Shown one piece after another: positions 16,405 to 25,311 of a DNA stretch of 64,000 bases; position 1 is the stretch's first letter, and each line of letters starts with the position of its first letter. The stretch is taken from NCBI RefSeq assembly GCF_016907735.1, contig NZ_JAFBCP010000001.1, positions 124,001 to 188,000 on the forward strand. The letters are read 5' to 3'. The DNA is from Brevibacterium paucivorans (lineage in GTDB: Bacteria; Actinomycetota; Actinomycetes; Actinomycetales; Brevibacteriaceae). Made by a program: the position numbers and the translations under genes. Below the pieces are notes generated by a model that worked only from the letters and a program-made list of their open reading frames with translations, was not told the origin of the DNA and did not search any database.

Positions 16405-16959
16405 CTACGGGCGGATTCCACGGATATACGCGTCGATGAGCCATTCGTGGAGATCTGGGATTTGTTGCTCTACAAACGCTGGAAGAGGACGGGTGGCGGC
16501 AGCGACTCCGACGATGAGTCGCATGGCGTCAATGTCACCGATCAGGCCCGCTTCACGGGCTCGGACGAGGATGGGGTCGAAACGCGCAAGGCGGTCTGCG
16601 CGGGCGGACGACACTCTTTCCGAGGTCGCGAATTCTGGATCCTCTTCAGCCACTGCAACGAGCTGGGCGCTCAAATGCGTCTGGGCGAGCTCGATGATGA
16701 AAGTGCGCCAGGCCGCCTCCGGGCCAGCGTCCCACTGCTCTAAAGCGCGGTCCATGGCGGCGAGTCCCTCGGAGCTCATCTGCATAACCAGGGCGAGGAA
16801 GAGATCGCCACGTGTAGGGAAGTGCCGATAAAGTGTCGCAATTCCAACACCGGCCTCCGCTGCAATGGCCCGCAACGAAACACCCGCGCCTTGTTCTGCG
16901 ATCAAGGTGCGGGCAACGCTTAGTAGTGCCTCTCGGTTCTGTTGAGCATCTGACCTCAT
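16405..16959 (-). CDS. TetR family regulator
   Basis: A 184-residue repressor. The helix-turn-helix is R-A-I-A-A-E-A-G-V-G-I-A-T-L-Y-R-H-F-P-T near residues 27-46. I choose the ATG at 16959, preceded by GGGAGGT; a GTG 11 codons upstream is possible. The C-terminal ligand domain ends in P-L-P-A-F-V-E-Q-Q-I. It is divergent from the membrane protein gene at 17061 with a shared 100-bp region holding two identical 9-bp repeats, so that gene and its own promoter are the probable targets. Ligand unknown. Confidence 0.9.
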   Translation of the reverse strand: MRSDAQQNREALLSVARTLIAEQGAGVSLRAIAAEAGVGIATLYRHFPTRGDLFLALVMQMSSEGLAAMDRALEQWDAGPEAAWRTFIIELAQTHLSAQLVAVAEEDPEFATSERVSSARADRLARFDPILVRAREAGLIGDIDAMRLIVGVAAATRPLPAFVEQQIPDLHEWLIDAYIRGIRP

Positions 16960-17000
16960 GTGACCTCCCGTGTTTGCACCCCATGTTTGCACCAGTATAA

Positions 17001-17034
17001 CCGGAGCGCTATGCTTCTTTTATATCCGGAGCGC
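17001..17034. promoter_or_regulatory. Direct repeats in the TetR/membrane-protein divergon
   Basis: CCGGAGCGC occurs at 17001-17009 and again at 17026-17034, each preceded by an A/T run (TATAA, TATAT). The copies are 25 bp apart and lie between the two divergent starts. This is the likely operator of the TetR-type protein, although TetR sites are usually inverted repeats. A -10-like TATGCT lies at 17010-17015, between the copies. Confidence 0.5.
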
Positions 17035-17060
17035 CGTGTTCTGTTTAGTGAGGAGTTGTC

Positions 17061-18038
17061 ATGTCAGAAACCGCACAAAAGACAAAAGAGACATCGGAGA
17101 CGAGGAAGCGTCGCCAACTTGGTCCGGTCGCCATCACCGGGCTTGTAAGTGTCATCATCGCCCTTATGTTGCTGGCCTTCCTTACGCCAGCTATTCACTC
17201 AGGCGCGCACGACATTCCTTTGGCCGTGTCAGCACCGGAACCTGCCAAGGCCGCATTGACGCAAAAGATCGAGGCATCTGGCGCATTCAAGGTTGTTGAC
17301 GCTTCTGGCCCAGAGGACGCCGTAGAGAAGGTGAAGAACCGCGAGACGGTTGGCGCAATCTCTGCCACCCCGACTGGGACTGAGGTCACCATCGCCAGCG
17401 GCGCTGGAGCACCATATGTGGCGGCGCTGAAAGGCGTTGCGTCACAGATGAAAGCCGGCGGGCAGGAAGTCACTGTCAACGATGTTGCGCCTATGACGGA
17501 GCAAGATCCGCAGGGCATGGGCTTGGCTTCAGCGCTGTTGCCACTGATCTTCGGAGGTATGGCTTCGTCGGTGTTGCTCGCTACGCAGCTGAAGTCCGCA
17601 AGCAAGAGGACTCTAGGCGCTGTTGGCGTGGCAGTGCTAGGTGGACTCGTCGCCGCCGCGATTTTGCAGCCGTGGTTTAACGCCGTAGCTGGTAGCTTCT
17701 GGTTGCTTTGGGCTGGGCTGTCGCTTGGAATTCTTGCGATCTCGAGCACCGTGCTGGGCTTGTTTTCGGTCATGGGATTCGGAGGAGTTGGCATTGGTGC
17801 TGTTCTCATGCTGTTTGTCTCCAATCCGCTGTCAGGCTTTACTGCTGGCCCCCACTGGCTCCCTGCTGGTTGGGGTGCGTTGGGGCAGTGGATGCCAGTC
17901 GGCGCGGCCGGCACTTTCCTTCGTTCGGCTGCCTATTTCGACGGTCGCGGCTTAGGTGCCTCTCCTTGGGTGCTCGTAGCCTGGATTGTCGCTGGCTTGT
18001 TCCTGATCGCGATCGGAGCTCGCCGACGGAAGGACTGA
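17061..18038 (+). CDS. YhgE/ABC-2-like membrane protein
   Basis: A 325-residue membrane protein. A hydrophobic helix at about residues 24-46 is followed by an extracellular part of about 115 residues and then five or six closely packed helices (L-A-S-A-L-L-P-L-I-F-G-G-M, L-G-A-V-G-V-A-V-L-G-G-L, W-A-G-L-S-L-G-I-L-A-I-S and others). This one-plus-loop-plus-bundle outline matches the YhgE/Pip and ABC-2 permease class. It is preceded by a GAGGAG site and controlled, by position, by the divergent TetR protein. It may be an efflux or cell-envelope factor; no catalytic motif is seen. Confidence 0.75.
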   Translation: MSETAQKTKETSETRKRRQLGPVAITGLVSVIIALMLLAFLTPAIHSGAHDIPLAVSAPEPAKAALTQKIEASGAFKVVDASGPEDAVEKVKNRETVGAISATPTGTEVTIASGAGAPYVAALKGVASQMKAGGQEVTVNDVAPMTEQDPQGMGLASALLPLIFGGMASSVLLATQLKSASKRTLGAVGVAVLGGLVAAAILQPWFNAVAGSFWLLWAGLSLGILAISSTVLGLFSVMGFGGVGIGAVLMLFVSNPLSGFTAGPHWLPAGWGALGQWMPVGAAGTFLRSAAYFDGRGLGASPWVLVAWIVAGLFLIAIGARRRKD

Positions 18039-18158
18039 GCTAGAACGGCTCTGGTTAGAACGACCTCGATTAAAGGGTGACAGCCAGCACTGCCGCTCGA
18101 CTAAGCCACCACCGGCCGGGTTTGCCAGATCAGCTTCAATCAGAAAGGTGGTGGCGAA

Positions 18159-20639
18159 TCAGAATGGTGGTGGTTCTTTGCTGGGTTCCCATGGTCGGGC
18201 GTCGCCGTTAAACACCTCCCCTGCGTTTGCGTACTCGTCAGCGACCGCGCGGTCATACCCGCTCACCGCCCCGTCAGTTCGCCCGTCAGCCTGGCCGACA
18301 GTTCTTCCGTCATCTGACCCGGCAGTTTGCCCACCAGTGCCCCTGTCCGTTTGTACGGGTGTTCTCCGGCTGGGCGCCTGGCTATGAGCGCTTGTTTGTT
18401 CTGTTGCTAGGTAGTTGTTGATGGTGTGGCTGATGTCTTGGTCACCGGTATCGAAGTACTCGATTAACCGCTCATAGTGAAGTTGGTTGATCCTCGATTC
18501 TGGTGGGTAGACCAGCATGGCACCAATCCTGGGCAGCACCCACGCCAGGGAACCGTCATCCATCTTGTCGACGCGGAGTCGTTTCTGGGTTTTCTCTTGA
18601 TGATGCCGTTTACACAACGGGTGCAAATTCTCCATCACAGTCAACCCACCATTCTCGGGGTCCTGATGGTTGAACGGTTCGATATGGTCCTTCTCACACA
18701 CCCTGGCAGGGACCGCGCACCACGGGACACTGCAATCAGGGTGCCTAGCTTCGACCATGCGTTTCAAAGCTGCTGGTATGTAGTACTTCGTCGGCGTAGA
18801 CTCCAGGACTACCCCGGTTTGCGGGTCGGTGAACATCCGGTACACCCACTTCGCCTGAGCAATCACCTCATCAGCAGTCTTAGCATCTAACGGCACCCGA
18901 CCATTCATCATCACCGGAACCCGCACATCTGGGTCCACATTGACCGGTAGCCCAAAATCAAGCTCACTGCCCGCAGCACTATCAGCACCTGGCGAGCCTC
19001 CGGCACCCGGTGGCACATCAGTCCCTAGTGGCGCACTACTCCCCTGGTTCTGGGATGTTTGTTCTTTGGTTTCGTGTCTTCCAGAATCTTGTTGTTCGGG
19101 TCTGTGTTCACCTGGCCCGGGGTCTTTTCCGGATCTTTGTCTTTTCGGTCTGCGTTTCTCGAATCGGTGCTTTTCGTTTTCGTATTCTCTTGGTCTGTGT
19201 TCTTCGTTTCCGTCGGGACTTCGCTCTTGTCCAATGTTTGGTGGTGGGTTGTTCATGAGGAAGTGCAGTACCGGGACTGTGAGAGTAATGCTGGCTTGGG
19301 ATTTCAACCATTCTTCTTTTTCAGGCATCGACACGCACAACTCAAGCTCACAAACCTGCTCAGCCTGCTTAGCTTCACACCTGTCAGCCCACACAGAACC
19401 GTCCGCATCGCCCGGACCGGGCCCATCAGCACCAGGCCCGTCAGTTGCGGAACCGCCGTTTGCATCAGCACCGTTAGCGTCAGCAGCGGGAATCCCCGCC
19501 TCGAAAGCACTGTTTGTACCCTTGGCAGTAGCGTTCCCGCCCTGAGCTTGTGTGCCGTTTTGGAGGATCACTTCAGCCCCATCCGTACTCGGGCTATCTG
19601 GCCCGGTGTAGGTGACTCTGATCGGTGCTTGTTTACCTGTCCGGGTCACTCGGACACGCAGCGTGGTTGAGGGTTTAGCCCCTGTGATCAAGTCCAGGGT
19701 GAGTTGGTCCATGAGCCGGTCATCATCAACCTCAACCCGACCTAGATCACCAACCCGCACTTCAGAAACTTCACCGTTGTCTTCGGTGACGAAAAGGGCT
19801 TGTTGTTCATCCGTCAACGTGGCAGTGAAAGGTTCTACGTGGTTCGCCATGATTGCCCTGGCAGTCCCGCGTACACGCTGATAAAACGCTTCCATCTCCA
19901 ACACCGGTCCAGTCAGACTCAACGTGGCTGTACCGTCATCATTGACCCAGTACGACACTGACCGGTTACGTTTCGCGTTCTCCGCCCGGGTTTCTGGGGT
20001 CGTGAGCATGGCAAGCACTTCAGTGACATGCCGTTTAAAGGTTTTCCATGACACGTCCACCCGTTTACTGGTGAGCATGTCATCAAACACGGGGATACAC
20101 ACCCCAGCACGACCAACCCTGCCAGCGGTATACAACACCCGGTCGAACCCGATCACACCCTGCCTGGCTAGTGACCAGAGTTTGGGCATGAGCACCACAG
20201 CTGTCATGATTTTCCGCACCTGGGTCACCACCTGGGCACGCGTACAATCCAAAACCTTCGCTAGCACCCCTTCTGTTGGGGTGGGTAACTCGTCTGGTAC
20301 GCGTTCGACACTGGCAACCGTGCACACTTCACCAGAAGGCAGGGCCACACACGCCACCACATCATCCACGCCAACAGAAGTCTGAACACCAGAGCTTTGT
20401 CCTGCTTTCCCGTTAGTGACCAGCGGTCCTACACCAGGGTTGGAGGTGAACACCGCGTGCATGCCATCGGTGAAATCATCCACAGGCGTTACGTGGGCGC
20501 TGATCAAAGAAGCGACTGCTTCGGCTTGTTTCACCCGGGCTTCGTCCATGAGGCGCGTGGTCGTTTTGACTGTTTCGAAGAGTTCAACAGCCGGCCCGTC
20601 ATACATGTCATTGCGTACATGGTGATCTGTTGTGGTCAT
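18159..20639 (-). CDS. DUF222/13E12-type HNH endonuclease with a long charged insert
   Basis: An 826-residue protein of the DUF222 (13E12 repeat) family, common in multiple copies in actinobacteria. The N-terminal DUF222 region spans about residues 20-330. Around residues 440-560 lies a hydrophilic insert rich in E, K, R, P and Q. The C-terminal HNH nuclease reads C-S-V-P-W-C-A-V-P-A-R-V-C-E-K-D-H-I-E-P, then N-L-H-P-L-C-K-R-H-H. The extreme C-terminus is again low in complexity (T, D, G). The ATG at 20639 has AGGAGG six to eight bases before it. The gene carries none of the ACCTCGG heptamers frequent in its neighbours, which fits recent acquisition. Confidence 0.9.
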   Translation of the reverse strand: MTTTDHHVRNDMYDGPAVELFETVKTTTRLMDEARVKQAEAVASLISAHVTPVDDFTDGMHAVFTSNPGVGPLVTNGKAGQSSGVQTSVGVDDVVACVALPSGEVCTVASVERVPDELPTPTEGVLAKVLDCTRAQVVTQVRKIMTAVVLMPKLWSLARQGVIGFDRVLYTAGRVGRAGVCIPVFDDMLTSKRVDVSWKTFKRHVTEVLAMLTTPETRAENAKRNRSVSYWVNDDGTATLSLTGPVLEMEAFYQRVRGTARAIMANHVEPFTATLTDEQQALFVTEDNGEVSEVRVGDLGRVEVDDDRLMDQLTLDLITGAKPSTTLRVRVTRTGKQAPIRVTYTGPDSPSTDGAEVILQNGTQAQGGNATAKGTNSAFEAGIPAADANGADANGGSATDGPGADGPGPGDADGSVWADRCEAKQAEQVCELELCVSMPEKEEWLKSQASITLTVPVLHFLMNNPPPNIGQERSPDGNEEHRPREYENEKHRFEKRRPKRQRSGKDPGPGEHRPEQQDSGRHETKEQTSQNQGSSAPLGTDVPPGAGGSPGADSAAGSELDFGLPVNVDPDVRVPVMMNGRVPLDAKTADEVIAQAKWVYRMFTDPQTGVVLESTPTKYYIPAALKRMVEARHPDCSVPWCAVPARVCEKDHIEPFNHQDPENGGLTVMENLHPLCKRHHQEKTQKRLRVDKMDDGSLAWVLPRIGAMLVYPPESRINQLHYERLIEYFDTGDQDISHTINNYLATEQTSAHSQAPSRRTPVQTDRGTGGQTAGSDDGRTVGQADGRTDGAVSGYDRAVADEYANAGEVFNGDARPWEPSKEPPPF

Positions 20640-20732
20640 ATGGTTTCACCTCCTTGTGTGTTTCTATTCTATTTGTGTTCGAATGTAAGAGTCAAGGGTT
20701 TTGTTCGTTTTGTTTCGATTTATTTTCGAACG

Positions 20733-20893
20733 AGCGTTCAGTGAGTGATACCAAAAGGCTTCAGCTGGAGAAGCCAAAAGCGCTCAGACATCGGCACGAC
20801 GAACGCTCAGCTGAGAAAACGACAAGCGCTCAATTGAGGAGACGACGAACGCTGAGCTACGGGCGCGAAAAGCGATCAGTGAACCGCATTCAG
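20733..20893. repeat. Seven degenerate direct repeats with exact 23-bp period
   Basis: Cores start at 20733, 20756, 20779, 20802, 20825, 20848 and 20871, each exactly 23 bp from the last. The cores are AGCGTTCAG, AGGCTTCAG, AGCGCTCAG, AACGCTCAG, AGCGCTCAA, AACGCTGAG and AGCGATCAG. Several continue into a dyad: CTCAGCTGAG in unit 4 and CTCAATTGAG in unit 5, where both arms differ but still pair. No eighth unit is seen on either side. The array begins 94 bp upstream of the HNH endonuclease start. Confidence 0.85.
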
Positions 20894-21163
20894 CTGTGGA
20901 CACCGCAGACGACGCTCGCCAGCGAAAGTGATAGTGACGATAGACCAGCGCTACAAGACATTTGCCAGCGCGCGTAGGACACTCGACTCTTACAGCCGAT
21001 CGCGCTTCACCAGCAACACCCTCATGTAAGCCAAAGGATGTGCACAGTCGCGAGCCGAGTTTAATGCTCAAAAAGTGTGTACAACAGGAGCCTTACGCCC
21101 AGCGCCCCGTAGGGCAACAGGCAGTTATACATGCTCCACGAATACACCGCACAAACCGGGCAT

Positions 21164-21225
21164 TACGGCGCAAAGCGAGCGAAACTGCGCAATATAATGC
21201 GCCGTATCGCTCGCTTCGCGCCGTA
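21164..21225. repeat. Long imperfect hairpin with nested inner stem
   Basis: The arms at 21164-21182 and 21207-21225 are 19 bp long with one mismatch (TACGGCGCAAAGCGAGCGA against its partner). Inside them GCGCA (21187-21191) pairs with TGCGC (21198-21202) around the loop ATATAA. No T-run follows in either direction, so it does not look like an ordinary terminator. Confidence 0.8.
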
Positions 21226-21392
21226 TGGACTGAAACATAAAGAGCCAAGTCACCAGTAGACCCCGCCACAACCCCAGAGCAACAGGCCCGCTACTACCCC
21301 AACCAGAGAAAGCTAGCCACCTTGTCAGGCCAGGACCACCTCGGCACGCTAGCTGGTCGCACCTCGGCTGAGACTTTCTACCGCAACGCCAA

Positions 21393-21420
21393 AGGGCGCC
21401 TCCTTAACGGAAGACGCCCT
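21393..21420 (-). terminator. Probable terminator of the acyl-CoA ligase gene
   Basis: Read on the minus strand, AGGGCGTCTTC pairs with GGAGGCGCCCT (with G-U pairs) around a CGTTAA-type loop, followed by TTTGG. It lies about 100 bp after the stop codon of the ligase gene. The weak T-run lowers the confidence. Confidence 0.5.
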
Positions 21421-21522
21421 CACTCAGTACGGCCCTACACAGTACGGCACACCCAGGCAACTCAGCTCGAACGGCGATCAGACACACTCGCCGTCGACTC
21501 ACCCACTCCGCACACCCACAAA

Positions 21523-23319
21523 CTACTTGTCGTACAGGGCAGCGTACTCCCGGGCAAAGTTCTTCATCACAACGGGACGACGCACCTTCAACGACGCCGA
21601 AAGCTCGTCCTTTGTCTGCTCGAGATCCCGCGGCAACACCACGTACTTCCTAATCGACTGCGCACGGTTAACGTTCTCGTTCGCGTACTTCACAGCAACG
21701 TCGAGCGCTTCGCGCACCTTGGGGTGGCGACCGGCCTCTTCAATGCTCATCGCAGGCAATCCGTGGGTTTTCAACCACCCGGGAAGCATTTCACCGTCGA
21801 GCGTGATCATGGCTCCCACGAACCGCTCCCGGTCCCCCACAACTACCACTTCAGAAATGAGCGTGTGCCTGCGGAGTGAGTCCTCGAGAACAGCTGGCTG
21901 CACGTTCTCACCGCCTGCGGTCACGAGCAGTTCCTTCACCCGCCCCGTCACCGTGAGGTAACCTTCGTCATCGAGCTTCCCGAGGTCGCCCGTCTTGTAC
22001 CAGCCGTCGTCAAAGGCCTCCTCGGTCGCCTCCGGGTTATCCAGGTAGCCACGGAAAACGTGGGGCCCCTTGATCTGGATCTCACCCGATTCCACTACTC
22101 GCAAAGAAGCACCAGGAAACGCTGTCCCCACCGTGCCAACCTTCAAGTGCCCGGGAAGGTTCACAGACGTGGGAGCTGCGGTCTCGGTCGCCCCGTACCC
22201 TTCCAAAATGTGAATGCCGAGCCCACGATAGAAGTGCCCCAACCACTGCCCCAGCGGCGCGCCACCGCAAATCGCGTACTCAACATCGCCACCCAGGGCC
22301 TTGCGCAGTTTCGAAAACACCACCGCGTCCGCCACTGCATGCTGGGCTTTCAGACCCAGCCCGGGGCCACCTCGGTCTTGGGCCACCGAGTACGCATGCG
22401 CGACACGAGACGCCCAATCGAAAATCATCTTCTGCAGCTTGCCTGCGTTGCGCGCCTTGTTAAACACGGTCTCAAAAACGCGGGGGACGGCCAGGAGCCA
22501 TGTTGGTTTGAAATCGCCGAGGTCGTCCACGACAGTCTTCATCGACGGCGTGTACCCCACAACGCACCGGCTGTACAGGCACACGAACTCGATGAACCGA
22601 CCAAACACGTGCGACAGCGGCAAGAACATGAGGATGCGGCTATCCTGACCGGCCAGAACTGTCCCGCCCAGTGCCGGGTTTTCCACACCGTTGACGGCGT
22701 GGTGCATGAAGTTTGCGTGGCTCAGTAGCGCGCCTTTGGGGTTTCCCGTGGTTCCCGAGGTGTACACGATGGTCGCGATGTCATCGGGCTGGAGTGCGTG
22801 GATGCGGGTATCGACCTCGTCCTGCGGGGTCTCATTTGCAGCACCCTGGAGACGTTTCACGTCTCCCCTGTCGATCACGTGGAGGTCCAACGACAGTTTC
22901 TCTACGACAGGGGCGGTGACATTCGCATACTCTTCCGACTCCACGATCAGCGCGGTCAGATCCGAGTTTTCTGCGATCCATTCCACTTGCCTGGTGGAGC
23001 TCGTCTGATAGATGGGCACCACAACCCCGCCGGCGCACATGATCGCCAAGTCGCACACGACCCAGTCATAACTGGTGTTGCCCATAAGACCTACACGGTC
23101 GCCAGGCTTCAGCCCGTGGGCGATCAATCCCCGCGCCGTGGTGAATACGTCACGGGCGTAGTCACGCACGGTGATCTGCTCAAACATGCCCGATGCACCG
23201 CGGCGCTCACAGTAGACGTCGTTCGGGTAGTCCCGTAGACGTTCGACAAGGACCGCCGGAATGCTCGCCGGGTAGGACAGATTTTCTTCGACAGGCGTCG
23301 ACGCTTCGCGTACTGACAC
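21523..23319 (-). CDS. Long-chain fatty acid-CoA ligase (FadD15-like)
   Basis: A 598-residue AMP-forming acyl-CoA synthetase. The P-loop-like motif is I-V-Y-T-S-G-T-T-G-N-P-K-G-A-L-L-S-H near residue 190. The acyl/adenylate motif is G-Y-G-A-T-E-T-A-A-P. The hinge region is W-Y-K-T-G-D-L-G-K-L-D-D-E-G-Y and then G-R-V-K-E-L-L-V-T-A-G-G-E. Length and motifs fit full-length long-chain enzymes, which activate fatty acids for oxidation or lipid synthesis at the inner membrane face. It is a single-gene unit with a hairpin downstream; the tRNA-Asn gene lies upstream on the other strand. Confidence 0.93.
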   Translation of the reverse strand: MSVREASTPVEENLSYPASIPAVLVERLRDYPNDVYCERRGASGMFEQITVRDYARDVFTTARGLIAHGLKPGDRVGLMGNTSYDWVVCDLAIMCAGGVVVPIYQTSSTRQVEWIAENSDLTALIVESEEYANVTAPVVEKLSLDLHVIDRGDVKRLQGAANETPQDEVDTRIHALQPDDIATIVYTSGTTGNPKGALLSHANFMHHAVNGVENPALGGTVLAGQDSRILMFLPLSHVFGRFIEFVCLYSRCVVGYTPSMKTVVDDLGDFKPTWLLAVPRVFETVFNKARNAGKLQKMIFDWASRVAHAYSVAQDRGGPGLGLKAQHAVADAVVFSKLRKALGGDVEYAICGGAPLGQWLGHFYRGLGIHILEGYGATETAAPTSVNLPGHLKVGTVGTAFPGASLRVVESGEIQIKGPHVFRGYLDNPEATEEAFDDGWYKTGDLGKLDDEGYLTVTGRVKELLVTAGGENVQPAVLEDSLRRHTLISEVVVVGDRERFVGAMITLDGEMLPGWLKTHGLPAMSIEEAGRHPKVREALDVAVKYANENVNRAQSIRKYVVLPRDLEQTKDELSASLKVRRPVVMKNFAREYAALYDK

Positions 23320-23457
23320 GTAGACCTTCAGGGGTTGGAGAGACTTTACAACCGTTCAGTTTACGTTTGATAGCGCGTTTATACGAACCGCGTGGCGCAT
23401 CAATTTTGAGTTCGTTTAAAAAGCTGTTACTGTTAATTCTCGTGCTCAGCACGATAT

Positions 23458-23530
23458 TCCTCCGTAGCTCAGTTGGCAGAGCATTCGACTGTTAATCGAA
23501 GGGTCGCTGGTTCGAGCCCAGCCGGGGGAG
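23458..23530 (+). tRNA. tRNA-Asn (GTT)
   Basis: A 73-nt cloverleaf. The acceptor TCCTCCG pairs with CGGGGGA (one U-G pair) and the discriminator is G. The anticodon stem TTCGA/TCGAA encloses loop CTGTTAA with anticodon GTT at 23491-23493. The T arm is GCTGGTTCGAGCCCAGC. CCA is not encoded. A strong terminator follows 8 bases later, so it is a single transcription unit. Confidence 0.97.
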
Positions 23531-23537
23531 CATAAAT

Positions 23538-23570
23538 AAAGCGGGACGCGCAGTGCGTGTCCCGCTTTTT
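23538..23570 (+). terminator. Rho-independent terminator after tRNA-Asn
   Basis: AAAGCGGGAC pairs with GTCCCGCTTT around a GC-rich loop and is followed by T residues; the A-run on the left arm makes it bidirectional, so it may also end the pyrimidine reductase transcript from the other side. Confidence 0.93.
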
Positions 23571-23598
23571 CGTCCTTTCGCCTACCCGCTACGCACCC

Positions 23599-24318
23599 TC
23601 ACTTCAGCACGTACCTCAGGAAAATTTCACTCCCCTGGCGAAGCACCGAGGTGAGGGTCATCCTGGTCGGATGTTCAGCCTCGGAGTGCGCAGTGCGGGG
23701 CGCCTCACCGGCAACAATCCACGGCGCCACCGTCACACACAGATCGTTCACCACACCAGCGCCAACGAACTCGCCAAACACCCGCGGACCACCTTCACCG
23801 TGAACGTGAGTCAACCCCCGGGCCTTCAACTCCTCAACCACCCTGACCGGAGACACGGAACGCTCACCAGCCACAACGACCTCGGCGACATCTGCCAACC
23901 GCTCCCGCTTCCCAGCCGGGGCAGCCTCACTCGTCACCACCACGGGCCGCACAGGCGCTTCAACAAACATCGCATCCTCAGGATCCACACTGAGCCTGTT
24001 AGACACGACAACCAACGTGGGGTGGGCCGCAAGCCCATGACGCACCCGCCACTCCTGGTCCGCCGCCGACATCCGCATAGCCCCGTACCCTTCAGCTTTC
24101 AACGTGCCGGACCCCACCATGACACAATGCGCAGGCAAACGTTGTAGCCGCAACAGCCGCTGATCGTGCTCATCACCCAATCCGCCGGAAAGCCCATCAA
24201 CCGTGGCCGCGCCATCAATGGAGCTAATGAAATTCATCCGCACCCACGGCCCAGACGGAAACCCATATATCTCCAGCAGCTCGTCGTCGGTCAGCTGGTC
24301 CAATTCGCGAATTTCCAC
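23599..24318 (-). CDS. Pyrimidine reductase/RibD C-terminal-like protein
   Basis: A 239-residue dihydrofolate-reductase-fold protein of the RibD C-terminal type. Landmarks are V-R-M-N-F-I-S-S-I-D-G-A-A-T near residue 26, C-V-M-V-G-S-G-T-L-K-A-E-G-Y-G and H-G-E-G-G-P-R-V-F-G-E-F. NADPH-dependent reduction of a pyrimidine or pterin-like substrate is the family activity. It follows the dihydropteroate synthase gene on the same strand with a 32-bp gap, an arrangement common in this order, so a folate or riboflavin link is plausible but unproven. No deaminase domain is present. Confidence 0.85.
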   Translation of the reverse strand: MEIRELDQLTDDELLEIYGFPSGPWVRMNFISSIDGAATVDGLSGGLGDEHDQRLLRLQRLPAHCVMVGSGTLKAEGYGAMRMSAADQEWRVRHGLAAHPTLVVVSNRLSVDPEDAMFVEAPVRPVVVTSEAAPAGKRERLADVAEVVVAGERSVSPVRVVEELKARGLTHVHGEGGPRVFGEFVGAGVVNDLCVTVAPWIVAGEAPRTAHSEAEHPTRMTLTSVLRQGSEIFLRYVLK

Positions 24319-24350
24319 GCCACTCCCCTAACCAAGCAATCCCCTAGCCC

Positions 24351-25229
24351 CTAAACGTTATGCGTGGGATGCGTGTTGTGGATCAGTTCAAACGGTTCAC
24401 GCAAGCCCAAGATCGCCTCGGTCATATGCACCGCATCCACCGTCGCATCAATGTCATGCATGCGCACAATCCGCGCACCGGACATCACACACGCCGTCAT
24501 CGCAGCAAGCGAACCGGCCAGCCTCTGCCCCTGCTCCCGATTCGTACACTCGCCAATGAAGTCCTTATTCGACACCGCCACCATCACCGGGAACCCCAGG
24601 TCCACAATCTCACCCAACCGGCGAGTCAACTCCAACGAGTGCAGCGTGTTCTTATCCAGGTCGTGCCCGGGATCCACAATGATCCGGTCACTCGCCACCC
24701 CGGCCTTCCGCAAACGCTCAACGCGCTCCCGCACAAACGCCACCACCTCGGCCACCACATCCTCGTAGTACGCCGCTGGCTTCTCTTCACGTGGCTTCCC
24801 AGCCGAGTGACACACAATCGCATACGCACCAGCCTGCGCAATGACGTCGATCATGTCGGCGTCTACAAAACCTGACGTGTCATTGATGACCTGCGCCCCT
24901 GCCTCAAGCGCTTCACTTGCTACCTGCGCCCGGTACGTATCCACGGAAATCACCGCCTCCGGCCGCTCCCGCAACAGCGCACGCACAAACGGCACCACCC
25001 GCTCGCACTCCTCCTCTGCGCTCACGTGCGGCCCGCGACCAAACGGCACTCCCCCAATGTCAATCCAGTGAGCACCCGCGTCCAACGCGCCTATCGCCGC
25101 CCGCACCGAGGCGTCCAAACCAAAAGTCGCACCCTTGTCGTAGAAGGAATCGGGAGTTCGATTCACGACCGCCATAATTGCGACTTTTTCATTCTTCCCC
25201 AGCCCGGTGGGCCCTATACTCCCTCGCAT
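24351..25229 (-). CDS. folP: Dihydropteroate synthase (FolP2-like)
   Basis: A 292-residue TIM-barrel protein. Family blocks are V-V-N-R-T-P-D-S-F-Y-D-K-G near residue 26, W-I-D-I-G-G-V-P-F, I-S-V-D-T-Y-R-A-Q-V-A, V-I-N-D-T-S-G and I-V-D-P-G-H-D-L-D-K-N-T. N-R-T-P-D-S-F in place of N-V-T-P-D-S-F and D-P-G-H-D-x-x-K-N-T place it with FolP2-like proteins, some of which are not the main folate enzyme; a salvage or paralogous role is possible. I use the ATG at 25229; the open frame extends 43 codons further without a convincing site. It is divergent from the nucleoside hydrolase. Confidence 0.88.
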   Translation of the reverse strand: MRGSIGPTGLGKNEKVAIMAVVNRTPDSFYDKGATFGLDASVRAAIGALDAGAHWIDIGGVPFGRGPHVSAEEECERVVPFVRALLRERPEAVISVDTYRAQVASEALEAGAQVINDTSGFVDADMIDVIAQAGAYAIVCHSAGKPREEKPAAYYEDVVAEVVAFVRERVERLRKAGVASDRIIVDPGHDLDKNTLHSLELTRRLGEIVDLGFPVMVAVSNKDFIGECTNREQGQRLAGSLAAMTACVMSGARIVRMHDIDATVDAVHMTEAILGLREPFELIHNTHPTHNV

Positions 25230-25311
25230 ACACACATCGTACTTCCACGTCTTGCCACCACCAGGACCGACAGTTTTGTGTTTCGCGTCACTAGGACGTA
25301 CACATATACAT

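Larger units (their letters stand above)
20640..21522. other. Non-coding region between HNH gene and acyl-CoA ligase gene
   Basis: About 880 bases without a convincing gene. From left to right it holds an A/T-rich promoter zone for the HNH gene (20650-20730), a seven-unit 23-bp repeat array, a featureless stretch, a 62-nt hairpin and a terminator-like stem for the acyl-CoA ligase gene. Open frames here are short and show no family signature. Confidence 0.7.

Noticed and set aside
20733..20893. CRISPR array
   Set aside because: The period is only 23 bp, the conserved core is about 9 bp and no cas gene is in the window.
21322..21520. Tyrosine recombinase remnant (V-R-P-Y-T-V-R-H-T-Q-A-T-Q-L)
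   Set aside because: The match to H-D-L-R-H-T-x-A-T is a single short stretch with no second integrase block, no catalytic Tyr and no ribosome site; chance is more likely.
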